A DNA stretch of 64,000 nt from JAAOZP01 sp038848185 (GTDB lineage: Archaea; Thermoproteota; EX4484-205; JAAOZP01), in contig JAWCNV010000001.1 in the NCBI GenBank assembly GCA_038848185.1, positions 1 through 64,000 on the forward strand, in the 5' to 3' direction. This document shows, piece after piece, positions 49,333 through 57,975 of this stretch; position 1 is the stretch's first letter, and each line of letters begins with the position of its first letter. The notes below the pieces were generated by a model. That model did no database searches. It worked only from the letters and a program-made list of their open reading frames with translations, and was not told where the DNA came from. The position numbers and the translations under genes were made by a program.

Positions 49333-50964
49333 CTACTCCTGTGGCCCGCCTTCTCTTCCTTTAGAAGGCTTCATCTTAGCTGCCATTATAACATCATCTA
49401 CCCTAAGTAGGATTGAAACTGTTTCCAAGGCTGATAGGTATGCTGTCTTCTTAACCCTGTAGGAGTCAAATATGTTTTTCTCAACAGCATTTACAATCTT
49501 TCCACTATACGCGTCGAAACAGGATGTTGTTTTACCTTCTGCATGTGCTGCTTTAAGCTTAGCTAAAAGTTCCTCAGGATCTTGGCCTGAATTAGCTATT
49601 ATCTGTTTAACAAGTGATTCAAAGGCTCTGCTTAAAGCCTCCAGCACAATTCCCTCCCTCCCTCCTTTAGCCATGTTGATGAGTTTACGCGAAATGAATA
49701 TTTCTGAGGCTCCTCCTCCAGGCACCACGTATGGCTCCTGCACGAGTGCTCTTAAGACTGAGATGCAATTTTTCACGATTCTCTCCGCTTCATCAACCAC
49801 CTTGTCGTTCTCTCCTCTAACTAGTATAGTGTGGACAGCTTTATTGGGAGTGTTCTCCACGAAAGTCCATTTCTCGCCCCCTATCTTACGTTCTTCCACG
49901 AGACCTGCAAACCCTAGTTTATCTTCAGTTAAATCTTCTAACACGCTCACTATTTTAGCGCCTGTGGCTAGTGAAAGCTTCTCCATATCGGATTTCTTGA
50001 CCCTCCTCAAGCTTATGATGCCTTTCTTAGCCAAAAGATACTGTGCATAATCATCTATCCCCTTCTGGACAAATACAGCATTCACATTCAACTCAGCAAT
50101 CCTGTCAACAATACTGCTCATCATCTTCTGCTCCATCCTAAGGAACTCCTTGATCTTCTTAGCATCACTGAACTTTAATCTCTCATCTGTCTCAGTCTTC
50201 TTCACCTCGATAGGCATATCTAAGAGGGCTATTCTAGCGTTCTCTAGCCTCCTCGGCATTTCCGGATGCACTATCTCTTTATCTAAAGCAACACCTTCAA
50301 TCAGCATAGTATCAAGAATTGAGCCTCCGCTCTTCTTCTCAGTCTTTATATGATCATCGAAAACACTGGTGTTCTCAACCCCTTTATCTATGAGTTTGCC
50401 AACTGACTTCACAGATATGTCGGCAAGCTTGCTTCTAGCCTCTTGGCTTAGCGATAAAGGTATTGTTGACAACACGACTTTTCTTAAAGCATCTGTATTC
50501 TTTAGATCAATCTTAATAGCAAACTCGTCTTTAAAGGAGTCTAACGCCCTTCTAATACCGTCGACATAAGAGTCGAGTATAATGGAGGGGTGTATACCCT
50601 CCTTCATAAGCGAATCCGCCTCCTTAAACATAAGGTGAGTTAAGACTACTAGGCTCGTAACCCCGTCTCCAACCTCTTTATTCTGAGACTTTGCTGCATC
50701 AACTATAAGCTTTGCTGCAGGATGCTCTACTTCCAGTTCGCTTAGTATTGTTGCACCATCGCTGGTTATGGTGGTGTCGCCGAACGTGTCTACGAGAATC
50801 TTTCTGTAGCCTAATGGTCCTAGAGCGGTCTTAACTGTTTCGAAAATAATCTCTGAGGCGAGAAGATTATAAAGCTGAGCTTCCTTTTCAAGGCTCCTCT
50901 TACTCCCTTCTTTAAGGATTATCGACGGAATAACCTTAACGGGTTGGGAGCCTCCCATGCTCAT
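49333..50964 (-). CDS. Divergent thermosome (group II chaperonin) subunit, ATPase residues altered
   Basis: The 543-residue protein is a group II chaperonin subunit with LGPLGYRKILVDTFGDTTITSDGATIL (48-74). The ATPase loop GDGTT is GDGVT at 99-103, and the segment that normally reads ERSxHDAL, with the Asp needed for ATP hydrolysis, is ERIVKNCI (394-401), placing Asn at 399. The C-terminal Gly-Gly-Met repeats are absent, and the VVEP turn reads IFDSY. It is thus a divergent paralog, possibly a slow or inactive subunit of a mixed ring, rather than the main thermosome subunit. VDEAERIVKN and PGGGASEIF remain chaperonin-like. It lies upstream of rpoK in the same orientation. Confidence 0.88.
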   Translation of the reverse strand: MSMGGSQPVKVIPSIILKEGSKRSLEKEAQLYNLLASEIIFETVKTALGPLGYRKILVDTFGDTTITSDGATILSELEVEHPAAKLIVDAAKSQNKEVGDGVTSLVVLTHLMFKEADSLMKEGIHPSIILDSYVDGIRRALDSFKDEFAIKIDLKNTDALRKVVLSTIPLSLSQEARSKLADISVKSVGKLIDKGVENTSVFDDHIKTEKKSGGSILDTMLIEGVALDKEIVHPEMPRRLENARIALLDMPIEVKKTETDERLKFSDAKKIKEFLRMEQKMMSSIVDRIAELNVNAVFVQKGIDDYAQYLLAKKGIISLRRVKKSDMEKLSLATGAKIVSVLEDLTEDKLGFAGLVEERKIGGEKWTFVENTPNKAVHTILVRGENDKVVDEAERIVKNCISVLRALVQEPYVVPGGGASEIFISRKLINMAKGGREGIVLEALSRAFESLVKQIIANSGQDPEELLAKLKAAHAEGKTTSCFDAYSGKIVNAVEKNIFDSYRVKKTAYLSALETVSILLRVDDVIMAAKMKPSKGREGGPQE

Positions 50965-51090
50965 GGTCTCTAACCCGGAAAAACCTATTTTTAAGCATTT
51001 CTACATTCAAATTCCTTAAAATAAACCTATGGGGAGGGTTCTTATGCCTAAAGTTTGCTAAACCCTTCTCCCAGAGTATTTTCTCTTCAT

Positions 51091-51348
51091 TTAAAACCCG
51101 TTCGAGAAGGCTTTGTATTGAACTATCCTATCCATAACCTCCACGAACTCTCTTTCTATATCGTGCTTCCTTTTTTCATATTCTTCTTTTCCCACTTCTC
51201 CATTTTCAAAACTCTTCTGAAGCTTCTCATACTCTTTTTCAAGCCTCTCTTTCTCTCTTTCCAAACGCTTCAACTGCTCCTCGGAATCCGATGGCCCTAT
51301 CAGGATGAGCAACTTCACCACCCTAAGCCTTATTAATACCTGTAGCAT
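51091..51348 (-). CDS. Small coiled-coil protein
   Basis: The protein of about 85 residues opens with a hydrophobic strand (VVKLLILIGPSDSE) and then a strongly charged coiled coil (EEQLKRLEREKERLEKEYEKLQKSFENGE and beyond). No family is recognised. The reading frame could start internally near residue 9-10. It is divergent from the cyclophilin-like gene, separated by 18 bases. Confidence 0.45.
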   Translation of the reverse strand: MLQVLIRLRVVKLLILIGPSDSEEQLKRLEREKERLEKEYEKLQKSFENGEVGKEEYEKRKHDIEREFVEVMDRIVQYKAFSNGF

Positions 51349-51366
51349 ACCGTTTGTTAAACTTTT

Positions 51367-51741
51367 ATGTCGCTGGATGAATTTGAGTTGAAAATAGTTT
51401 CGGGTGCCAGTGTTATCAGTAGGCTTGTCGTTAAAAGAGGCTTCTCTCCGCGGGTTTTCTCCGCCTTAAATAGCTCTCTGCCGAAAATAGGTGTAGTGGG
51501 AATCGGGGACACGTATGTTTACTTGAGCATGGGTTTAAAAATCGGGGTGGAGAGGGTTCTTACAGAGGCTTCCGCCGGAGACGTAGGGTATTCTCCACGT
51601 TTCCAGGGATTGGTTTTCTTCATATCTGATTCGCCTGACTGTAGGTTTCTGAACACTGCTCTAGTTGGAAAACTTGTCTCTCCTTGGGATGGTATTAAAA
51701 ACCTTACAGAGGGAGATGTTGTTTCAGTTAACCGTGTTTAA
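51367..51741 (+). CDS. Cyclophilin-like domain protein (DUF369 type)
   Basis: The 124-residue protein fits the small beta-barrel cyclophilin-like family (DUF369, as in TM1367): the GDVGYSPRFQGLVFFI motif (about 69-84), ALVGKLVSP (about 98-106) and a closing VVSVNRV. The family has the cyclophilin fold without known prolyl isomerase activity. Function is unknown. Its stop overlaps the convergent S25e gene by four bases. Confidence 0.72.
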   Translation: MSLDEFELKIVSGASVISRLVVKRGFSPRVFSALNSSLPKIGVVGIGDTYVYLSMGLKIGVERVLTEASAGDVGYSPRFQGLVFFISDSPDCRFLNTALVGKLVSPWDGIKNLTEGDVVSVNRV

Positions 51742-52049
51742 GCTGCTTCTTGGGTAAATTTGTAAATAGGTATTCTACTGTTGTCGTTAACCTGTTTAAC
51801 TAGGCTTCTCTCTTCGAGACGCTTGAGAAACCTTTTAGCCTCCCCCATTTTTAACCCTGTCTGGCTGAACACCACGTAGGGTGTTAATACCTTTACCCCT
51901 TTAAGCTTATCCAATATTTTTTCATCATCCTCTCTCATTACTTCTCCAATCTTTTTCTCAATCTTAGCTCGTTCCGCCTTATCCTTCTTTCCCTCCTTCT
52001 CCTGCCGCTTCTCTAATTGGCTTAGGCGAAGCTTCTTGGATCCTCCCAT
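51738..52049 (-). CDS. rps25e: Small ribosomal subunit protein eS25
   Basis: The 103-residue protein is S25e: an N-terminal Lys/Glu-rich basic arm (KKLRLSQLEKRQEKEGKKDK), then a winged-helix domain with LKGVKVLTPYVVFSQTGLKMGEAKRFLKRLEERSLVKQV (about 49-87). S25e is present in Thermoproteota and eukaryotes and absent from many other archaea. It starts 97 bases from the divergent CBS gene. Confidence 0.93.
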   Translation of the reverse strand: MGGSKKLRLSQLEKRQEKEGKKDKAERAKIEKKIGEVMREDDEKILDKLKGVKVLTPYVVFSQTGLKMGEAKRFLKRLEERSLVKQVNDNSRIPIYKFTQEAA

Positions 52050-52146
52050 CTTAAACCAAATATTACTTAAAATCCTTGTAGATAAATCTACCTCTATTAC
52101 GTTTAAATACTCTTAAAACGAATGGTTAACCAAAAAGGGGAGACGG

Positions 52147-52716
52147 TTGAAGCCGAGCAAGAAATCGTTAGCCGTGGAGGAGGTCATGAGCTACCCGGTG
52201 TTATCCATAGGGCCAGATGAAACGGTTCAAACAGCTGTCATCCAGATGGTTGAGCACGACATCAGTTCTTTAATAGTGGTGAATGAGGAGGGGAAGGATA
52301 TAGGTATAATCACTGAGAGAGATGTCATAGAGAAGGTTATTGCAAAAACTAAGGATCCTAAGACGGTGAGAGTTAAAGAGGTTATGTCGAACCCCTTGAA
52401 GAAGATTAGTAGTGATAGCAGTATTCTTGAGGCGCTTGAAAAAATGAGGAGAAGCAGGATTAAGAAGCTCGGTGTGGAGAGAGGGGGGAAGCTCGTTGGA
52501 ATCGTTTCCGAAAGAGATCTGGTCTACGCGATACCTGCGATGTATGAGCTTATTGAGGAAACCTCTGCCGAGCGTTCTCGCAGCATAGTAAAGAAGGAGG
52601 TTTACGAAGGCTTCTGCGAAGAGTGTGGAATCTGGTCTGATTCCCTTAATGTTGTTGAGGGAAGGCTCCTCTGCGAAGACTGCTTGGAAGATATTAAGAT
52701 CGCTTCAGAGGAGTAG
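52147..52716 (+). CDS. CBS-domain pair with C-terminal zinc ribbon
   Basis: The 189-residue protein has two CBS motifs: VMSYPVLSIGPDETVQTAVIQM with DIGIITERDVIEKVI, and VMSNPLKKISSDSSILEALEKM with LVGIVSERDLVYAIP. A CEECG...CEDC zinc ribbon (about 157-180) follows. CBS pairs bind adenine nucleotides or AdoMet and act as energy or signal sensors. The stop is two bases before the next CBS gene, so they are in one operon. Confidence 0.85.
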   Translation: MKPSKKSLAVEEVMSYPVLSIGPDETVQTAVIQMVEHDISSLIVVNEEGKDIGIITERDVIEKVIAKTKDPKTVRVKEVMSNPLKKISSDSSILEALEKMRRSRIKKLGVERGGKLVGIVSERDLVYAIPAMYELIEETSAERSRSIVKKEVYEGFCEECGIWSDSLNVVEGRLLCEDCLEDIKIASEE

Positions 52717-52718
52717 GC

Positions 52719-53606
52719 TTGGAGAGGAGAAGAGAGAAAGGATTAAGATATCTGAGGGGGCGGCCTCAGAAAAAACAGTTTACGCGTGTTTCAGCCACCT
52801 CAGTTTTGCATTATGCAACTTCTCCCCCTCTCTATGTCACTAAAACCACTCCCCTATTAAGATTGCTTGAGACAATGGTTGCTAGAAGCTTCAGAAGAAT
52901 ATTTGTGGCGACAGCTAACGGTGTGCTTGAAGGGGTGGTGACACCAATGGAGATTGTCAAACACCTGCTCTGGAGGTCACAGGAGGCTCCTGAGACACCT
53001 GTTCTAAGTCTCATGTCTACGCCCGTGGCCAAGATTATGCGCAGAGACGTGATCAGAATAAATCCTTCTGAAAGTATGGTTGAATCAATAATTGTAATGA
53101 AGCGTAATGGTGTTAACGGGCTGGCGGTAGTAGATGAGAAAGGTTCGCTTAAAGCTGTTTTGACTGTTAGAGATGTTTTAGAGAAGTTTAATTGTTCCTT
53201 GGCAGGAGGATCTGTTGAAGAATATATGTCGAAATCACCTGTATGTATTTCAGCAGACAGGACTCTTAGAGAGGGTATTGAAACAATGGTTAGCTCTGAG
53301 CATAGGCGTCTCCCCTGCTTAGACGGATCTAAGCCGATAGGTCTCTTCTCCTCCCGTTCAATAGTGCGCTTTCTGGGAGGTAGGGATCTCCTCAGGCAAG
53401 CTGGTAAAAACTTGGGTGAGCTAATGTCTATGAGCGTGGCAGACTTCACTGTTAGAAATCCTCCTATTATAGAACCTGCGATCAGCATTTCCGAGGCTTG
53501 GGAGATTGTTAAGAGGAGTAGCTATGGGTCCGTGCTAGTGGTTAAAACCGGTTCTCTCGAAGGTTTTCTAACTGAGATGGATTTTCTAAAGGCTGTTTCA
53601 GTTTGA
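52719..53606 (+). CDS. Four-CBS-domain protein
   Basis: The 295-residue protein has a TTG start and four CBS-like repeats, recognised at TTPLLRLLETMVARSFRRI with VTPMEIVK, IMRRDVIRINPSESMVESIIVMKRN with VLTVRDVLEKF, YMSKSPVCISADRTLREGIETMV with LFSSRSIVRFL, and FTVRNPPIIEPAISISEAWEIV with FLTEMDFLKAV. It probably forms a pair of Bateman modules that bind nucleotides. It follows the CBS/zinc-ribbon gene by two bases and overlaps the Mut7-C gene by four, so the three are one operon. Confidence 0.83.
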   Translation: MERRREKGLRYLRGRPQKKQFTRVSATSVLHYATSPPLYVTKTTPLLRLLETMVARSFRRIFVATANGVLEGVVTPMEIVKHLLWRSQEAPETPVLSLMSTPVAKIMRRDVIRINPSESMVESIIVMKRNGVNGLAVVDEKGSLKAVLTVRDVLEKFNCSLAGGSVEEYMSKSPVCISADRTLREGIETMVSSEHRRLPCLDGSKPIGLFSSRSIVRFLGGRDLLRQAGKNLGELMSMSVADFTVRNPPIIEPAISISEAWEIVKRSSYGSVLVVKTGSLEGFLTEMDFLKAVSV

Positions 53607-54070
53607 ACCTAAGGTTTCTCGTCGACAGTATGCATGGCTACGTAGCTAAATGGCTTAGAATAATGGGTTATGATACTGTTTACCTGAATCATGTTGAGGA
53701 CAATGATGCGATTAAGCTAGCCTCAGACGGTCGCATACTAGTGACGTCTGACACTGAGCTGGCTAAGACTGCTGAGGCAAGAGGTGTGCGAGTTGTTCTG
53801 ATTAAAGGTTTAACCGAGGAAGAGGCACTGAGGCTTTTAACTGAGAAATTCAATCTTTCTCTTAGAGAAGACAGTTTGAGATGCACTGTTTGCAACGGTG
53901 AGCTTGAGGCAATAAGCCTTGAGGAGGCTGCGAGAACCATGGGGATGATTCCGAAAGGGATTAGCAAATTCTGGCGGTGTAAGGAATGTGGAAAGATTTA
54001 CTGGAGAGGATCCCATTGGAGAAATATCTCGCGCCAGATTTCAAGCTTAACTAGCTTTGAGCATGGTTAA
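53603..54070 (+). CDS. Mut7-C (DUF82) PIN-like nuclease with zinc ribbon
   Basis: The 155-residue protein matches the Mut7-C/DUF82 family: LRFLVDSMHGYVAKWLRIMGYDTVYL (3-28) with catalytic Asp8, ILVTSDTELAKTAEARGVRVVLI (about 44-66), and a zinc ribbon with CTVCNG and CKECGK in the C-terminal third. The PIN-like active site predicts RNA or DNA cleavage; the family's archaeal role is unknown. It overlaps the CBS gene by four bases, implying translation coupling and possible regulation by the CBS sensors. Confidence 0.86.
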   Translation: MNLRFLVDSMHGYVAKWLRIMGYDTVYLNHVEDNDAIKLASDGRILVTSDTELAKTAEARGVRVVLIKGLTEEEALRLLTEKFNLSLREDSLRCTVCNGELEAISLEEAARTMGMIPKGISKFWRCKECGKIYWRGSHWRNISRQISSLTSFEHG

Positions 54071-54083
54071 AGACGGTTTAACG

Positions 54084-54092
54084 TTTAAATAT
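54084..54092 (+). promoter_or_regulatory. TATA-like box before a possible small RNA
   Basis: TTTAAATAT at 54084-54092 is centred 26 bases before 54114, the start of the box C/D-like element described next. It may equally serve the membrane protein gene that starts at 54228. Confidence 0.4.
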
Positions 54093-54113
54093 CTCGTTTC
54101 ACCTCTCTTTAAC

Positions 54114-54176
54114 GGCAGATGAAAACCGCCTCAAAAATCTGAGAAAGGATGAGGATAAGATGGGCGGATTGATGCC
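54114..54176 (+). ncRNA. Candidate C/D-type small RNA
   Basis: This 63-base element has the layout of an archaeal C/D RNA: GGCA and TGCC ends that pair; C-like GATGA (54118-54122); 16 bases; D'-like CTGA (54139-54142); a five-base linker; C'-like GATGA (54148-54152); 16 bases; and a D-like TTGA (54169-54172). The spacing is symmetric but longer than the usual roughly 12 bases, the D box has T for C, and the C boxes lack the preceding RU. A CCGCC/GGCGG hairpin between the guides is an alternative fold. A TATA-like box sits 26 bases upstream. It is a hypothesis. Confidence 0.3.
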
Positions 54177-54227
54177 TTCATTATCTTGGAGAAACATGGG
54201 GGCTTATTAGTGCTCTAAATGTAGCTT

Positions 54228-54881
54228 TTGGTAGAGTTGAGGAAGCCCAGTAAATCCTGTTTGCTAATTCTCCTGATTCTTTCAAGCATGTTCCTAACCC
54301 TAGAGAAAGCTTACGCTAACCCCTTCCACACTACACCGAATAACACTACGCACCTATCTATACGTATTATTAAAGTTCTTTCAAACGGAGTATCGGTTGA
54401 ACTGTTTCTAGAAAACAATACTCCAGGAACCTTTCTAACCGAGTTTAAACCAGAATCTTTGAAAGCTAGTGTGCAGAATTCTACTCTACTAGTTAATTAT
54501 GATGCAAGAGTTTCTGAAAGTATGCTCTTGAACATAATGGGTATGGCTGAGGTGGGCGATGATTTTCAAAGAGACTGGTTAAAGTATCTCCTGCCCCTAA
54601 TAATCTTGGCCGCAGGCTTGATGCTTTTAGCATTCGAAGCCACTTTTCCTCATGCTCGCAGCAAGGAGGTTTTAAAGATTATCGAGGCTGGGGGAACTCC
54701 TCCTAAAGGCTCTTGGCTGACTGAGAAATCTCTTCTCCTACTTTCCTCTAGGGATCCTGAAGCCTACATGAGGGCTCTGGACATGGTTTTGAAAGGAGAG
54801 CTGCGAGTTAAGAAAGGAGGTGTAGATAGGCTCAGAAACCTCTTTTCAAAGCTGAAAAAACTCGTTATTAACAGAAGATGA
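54228..54881 (+). CDS. Membrane-anchored protein with extracytoplasmic N-terminal domain
   Basis: The 217-residue protein starts at TTG 54228 (a second TTG lies three codons on). A signal peptide (about 10-30, ending near KAYANPF) is followed by an extracytoplasmic region with N-glycosylation sites (NNTTHL, NNT, NST), a membrane helix (about 120-140), and a basic cytoplasmic tail with helices (SWLTEKSLLLLSSRDPEAYMRALDMVLKGELRVKK). No family is recognised. The tail could bind a protein partner or act as a small regulatory module. Confidence 0.6.
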   Translation: MVELRKPSKSCLLILLILSSMFLTLEKAYANPFHTTPNNTTHLSIRIIKVLSNGVSVELFLENNTPGTFLTEFKPESLKASVQNSTLLVNYDARVSESMLLNIMGMAEVGDDFQRDWLKYLLPLIILAAGLMLLAFEATFPHARSKEVLKIIEAGGTPPKGSWLTEKSLLLLSSRDPEAYMRALDMVLKGELRVKKGGVDRLRNLFSKLKKLVINRR

Positions 54882-54976
54882 TTACTGCTTTTGCCTGTTT
54901 CCAACCCCGCCTCTTTTATTTACACAAACCTTTACAAAACCTTTAAAACACTTCGATTAGCCTAAAACATTTAAGA

Positions 54977-57550
54977 TTGCAGATAATACGTGCAGCAATA
55001 CTATCCCTACTCCTCTCACTACTCTTTTTAATCGTCTTTTTAACACCAACAATGGTTGAGGCTCAGCCCTCTCTATGCTTCATAAAGGCTTACAACGCTT
55101 CTTTTTCGGACAGCCTATTAATATACCCGTCTGGTTCCTTCAATCCTAGAGTAAGTGGCGGCAGCTATGGGTTTTCTTCAAACGGCTTCAAGGGTAAGTG
55201 CTTAAGCTTTAATGTTTCTTCTGGAGGCTATTCTTACATTGATAACACATTCAGCATTAAAGGAGCGTTTAAGATTAGCTTCATCCTTAAGATAGTGGAA
55301 GGTTCAAATCTGAACTTCACCAGAATCGTTATCAGAAAACAATCATCTCTAATTTACGATTTTAGGCTTGGTTTAGACAGTAGTTTAAGGCTCGTAATCT
55401 ACCGGCTGGGTGGTAAGAATGAAGGAACACAGTTTGAAGCTGGGAAATGGTATAATTTAACTATCAGTTTGGATGTTTCAACAGATACTTTAACAATACT
55501 ACGCAACGGTACTCAAGCAATATCCCCTATTTCAACAGGTGTTGAACTATACTCCATGGAACACATATTTGTTCAGTTGGGGGTTATTAACATTAATTCT
55601 ACGAGCGATGTGAAAACGTATTTAGATGAGTTTTCAATTGCGCTTTCTCCAATAATCTTCACCGATAAGCCTATCTACTCTTCATCTACCAGTGTTCCTT
55701 TAAGAATAACCGGAGACCAGTTTCCCGCATCAATTCTTGACATAGCTATAATTCGTCCAAATGGTTCAACACTTATGAGGTATAGTGGGATCACTGTTAA
55801 TTCTACAGGCGGGTTCTCTTATTCAACCAGTTTGAACAATCCTTCTCCCGGAACATACACTGTACGTGTAAATGGTAGTGGCTGCAGAGTTGAATACCAT
55901 TTTGGCGTCTGGGATCTCTCTAGAACATGGGAACGTAAATCAATTATAAGCGTTAAGGCAGGTGGGCTAATGCCTGGAGGGTTTGCAATACTTTACGTGA
56001 GGAATTCGACACACGTGGTTTTTAGTCAGAGATTAGATTCAAACTCTAGAGGAGAAGTTAACCAACAGGTAAATGTTCCAGTGAACATGCAGCTCGGTAC
56101 TTTAACAGCGTTTTTAAACTACTCAAGCATATTTGACTTCCAGAACATGAAGGGAACTACTTCTTCTCTACAAGTCACTGTGATGAAGGCAGTTTTAAAC
56201 GTTACAGTAACTACCGACGCTACCACGTATGAAAGGCTTAAGCCGATAAACATCAACGTATATGTGAAGTATAAGGATGGTTCAAGCCTTTCAAGAGAGG
56301 GCGTTGTTAAACTGAATCTGGTTTACGGTGGGGTTGAGGGGAGAGATATATTCATGGATTATACGCATGACAGCTACTGGTCTAAGAGTATTAAACTAGG
56401 TGCCTCAGACTTTCTGGGGAGCTACCTAATTAAAGTAGAGGCATCGGACCAATACGGTAACTCTGGAAACGGAAATAAAACTATCACCCTTACCTCCGCT
56501 AAGCTGACAGTTAGTTTAAGAAATGATTTGGATGCGCACTACGAAAGATCCACTAAGCTAAACATTTCGGTAAGCGTCACGTATCCTGATGAAACACCAG
56601 TTGGCTCCGGAAGGGTTACTCTTGAAATGCTCATGGGGTCGCAGAGAAAAGGGCCCTTCTCCTTCACCAGTACTGGTTTAGGCCAATGGGATATTTCTCA
56701 AACGATCTCAGTATCGGAGCAGACGGGTAACTGGACTGTCAGGATTATTGCTGTCGATGACTCGGAGAACAGCGGAGACCTATCGGTAGGGATAAGCATC
56801 GTGCCAGCTAGGTTGAATGTTCAAATATTGAATTCGATGGCCAACCGCTTCTCTAGGACGCAGAACATACCTGTCAGCATAGTGGTAAGATATCCTTCTC
56901 AAGAGGTTCTTTCACGGGAGTACGGAGTAGTCAATGCTTCTCTGATTCATATGGATAATGGGCTTGTCTCAAACAGGCTTCTCCAATTCTCCGCTGGAAG
57001 CTGGAGTGGCAATATCAGTGCTCCGAGGGATGCCCCCTTAGGTTCATACATCTTCAAAGTATCTGCCAGAGACACATATGGTAACTACGGGTTCTATAAT
57101 ACCACGGTAGAGGTTACTATGGCTACTCTGAGTGTTGAGGCTGAGGGTTTAAAAGACGTTTATCAGATTAGTTTCGACACTGTTTCCGTAAAGTCTATTG
57201 TAAAATACCCTGATGGCTCGTCTATGGATGAGGGTAATGTTACTGCAGTATTCTCCTCAGGCTCCATGTCTGCTACTCTACCGCTGAAGTATGAAAACGG
57301 TAAATGGATTGGGCAATACCCTCTTCCCATGACCGCTCCTGCTGGAGACTACACAATGCGTATTAATGCGGAAGACCCCTATGGTAATACGGGTTCCAAC
57401 CAGTTTATTTTCAGGGTTAGCAACCTGTATCTGATTCTAATAATCATTAGTATTGCAATCACTCTAGGTGTTTCAGTCTCGTTTCTGATTATCCGGAGGC
57501 GTAGAGCACGGTTCCAACCGCCTTCTGAGGAGTACGATGTTTTAGGCTAG
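54977..57550 (+). CDS. Large secreted surface protein with four Ig-like repeats and a C-terminal anchor
   Basis: The 857-residue protein has a signal peptide (about 1-30), a region of about 200 residues resembling a LamG/concanavalin-like domain (KISFILKIVEGSN, WYNLTISLDVSTDTLTILRNG, TKTYLDEFSI-like end), and a linker of Ig-like folds. Four further repeats of about 100 residues begin LNVTVTTDATTYERLKPI, LTVSLRNDLDAHYERSTK, LNVQILNSMANRFSRTQN and LSVEAEGLKDVYQISFDT, each ending in a DxYGN-type loop (the second reads DDSENSG). A membrane helix (about 815-837) and a basic tail close it. Many N-glycosylation sites are present. It is probably a surface-layer or adhesin-type protein. Confidence 0.72.
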   Translation: MQIIRAAILSLLLSLLFLIVFLTPTMVEAQPSLCFIKAYNASFSDSLLIYPSGSFNPRVSGGSYGFSSNGFKGKCLSFNVSSGGYSYIDNTFSIKGAFKISFILKIVEGSNLNFTRIVIRKQSSLIYDFRLGLDSSLRLVIYRLGGKNEGTQFEAGKWYNLTISLDVSTDTLTILRNGTQAISPISTGVELYSMEHIFVQLGVININSTSDVKTYLDEFSIALSPIIFTDKPIYSSSTSVPLRITGDQFPASILDIAIIRPNGSTLMRYSGITVNSTGGFSYSTSLNNPSPGTYTVRVNGSGCRVEYHFGVWDLSRTWERKSIISVKAGGLMPGGFAILYVRNSTHVVFSQRLDSNSRGEVNQQVNVPVNMQLGTLTAFLNYSSIFDFQNMKGTTSSLQVTVMKAVLNVTVTTDATTYERLKPININVYVKYKDGSSLSREGVVKLNLVYGGVEGRDIFMDYTHDSYWSKSIKLGASDFLGSYLIKVEASDQYGNSGNGNKTITLTSAKLTVSLRNDLDAHYERSTKLNISVSVTYPDETPVGSGRVTLEMLMGSQRKGPFSFTSTGLGQWDISQTISVSEQTGNWTVRIIAVDDSENSGDLSVGISIVPARLNVQILNSMANRFSRTQNIPVSIVVRYPSQEVLSREYGVVNASLIHMDNGLVSNRLLQFSAGSWSGNISAPRDAPLGSYIFKVSARDTYGNYGFYNTTVEVTMATLSVEAEGLKDVYQISFDTVSVKSIVKYPDGSSMDEGNVTAVFSSGSMSATLPLKYENGKWIGQYPLPMTAPAGDYTMRINAEDPYGNTGSNQFIFRVSNLYLILIIISIAITLGVSVSFLIIRRRRARFQPPSEEYDVLG

Positions 57551-57591
57551 TAAGGCTTAATATTCTCCAAATACTATTATTGAAACACTAT

Positions 57592-57975
57592 ATGCCTAGG
57601 AGAAAAAAGGTTAAGCAAGAACGCAAGAGCACCACAATACTGTTTAAAGCTGGGCGGGTTCCTGCCACGGTTGATGAAATGTTTTCAAGAGTCTTCTGGA
57701 GGAGTCCCCTCCTTGCCTCGGAAGCAAAAGCGTTTTGCGAGGAACTGGTTTCAAGAGAGCCTTTAGGTATTAGCGTTGGCGAATGGAGAAGCTGGATAGG
57801 GAAGAGAAGGATTACGGTAGGCCAGTTCTACAATATGATAAGGGGTCTCGTTGGGGCCGGTATTGTGGAGAAGAGGGAAGGCTCATGGCATATAAGTACA
57901 GGCTTCTTAAGGGAGCTTGAGCAATTCATAATAGTATATACTTCGTTAACTAATTTTGAACACAGGTTGGGCTAG
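57592..57975 (+). CDS. Winged-helix-like protein
   Basis: From the ATG at 57592 (a TTG at 57580 is possible) the protein of about 127 residues has a basic N-terminus (PRRKKVKQERKS). A helical region then contains ISVGEWRSWIGKRRITVGQFYNMIRGLVGAGIVEKREGSWHIS (about 60-102), which reads as a winged helix-turn-helix, possibly DNA-binding. The family is not recognised. Its 3' end overlaps the convergent small basic protein gene by four bases. Confidence 0.6.
   Translation: MPRRKKVKQERKSTTILFKAGRVPATVDEMFSRVFWRSPLLASEAKAFCEELVSREPLGISVGEWRSWIGKRRITVGQFYNMIRGLVGAGIVEKREGSWHISTGFLRELEQFIIVYTSLTNFEHRLG

Noticed and set aside
49472..50050. 192-residue plus-strand frame inside the thermosome gene
   Set aside because: Shadow frame; the opposite strand has a clear chaperonin sequence.
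52832..53488. 218-residue minus-strand frame over the four-CBS gene
   Set aside because: It has no recognisable motif and mirrors codon bias of the real CBS gene on the other strand.
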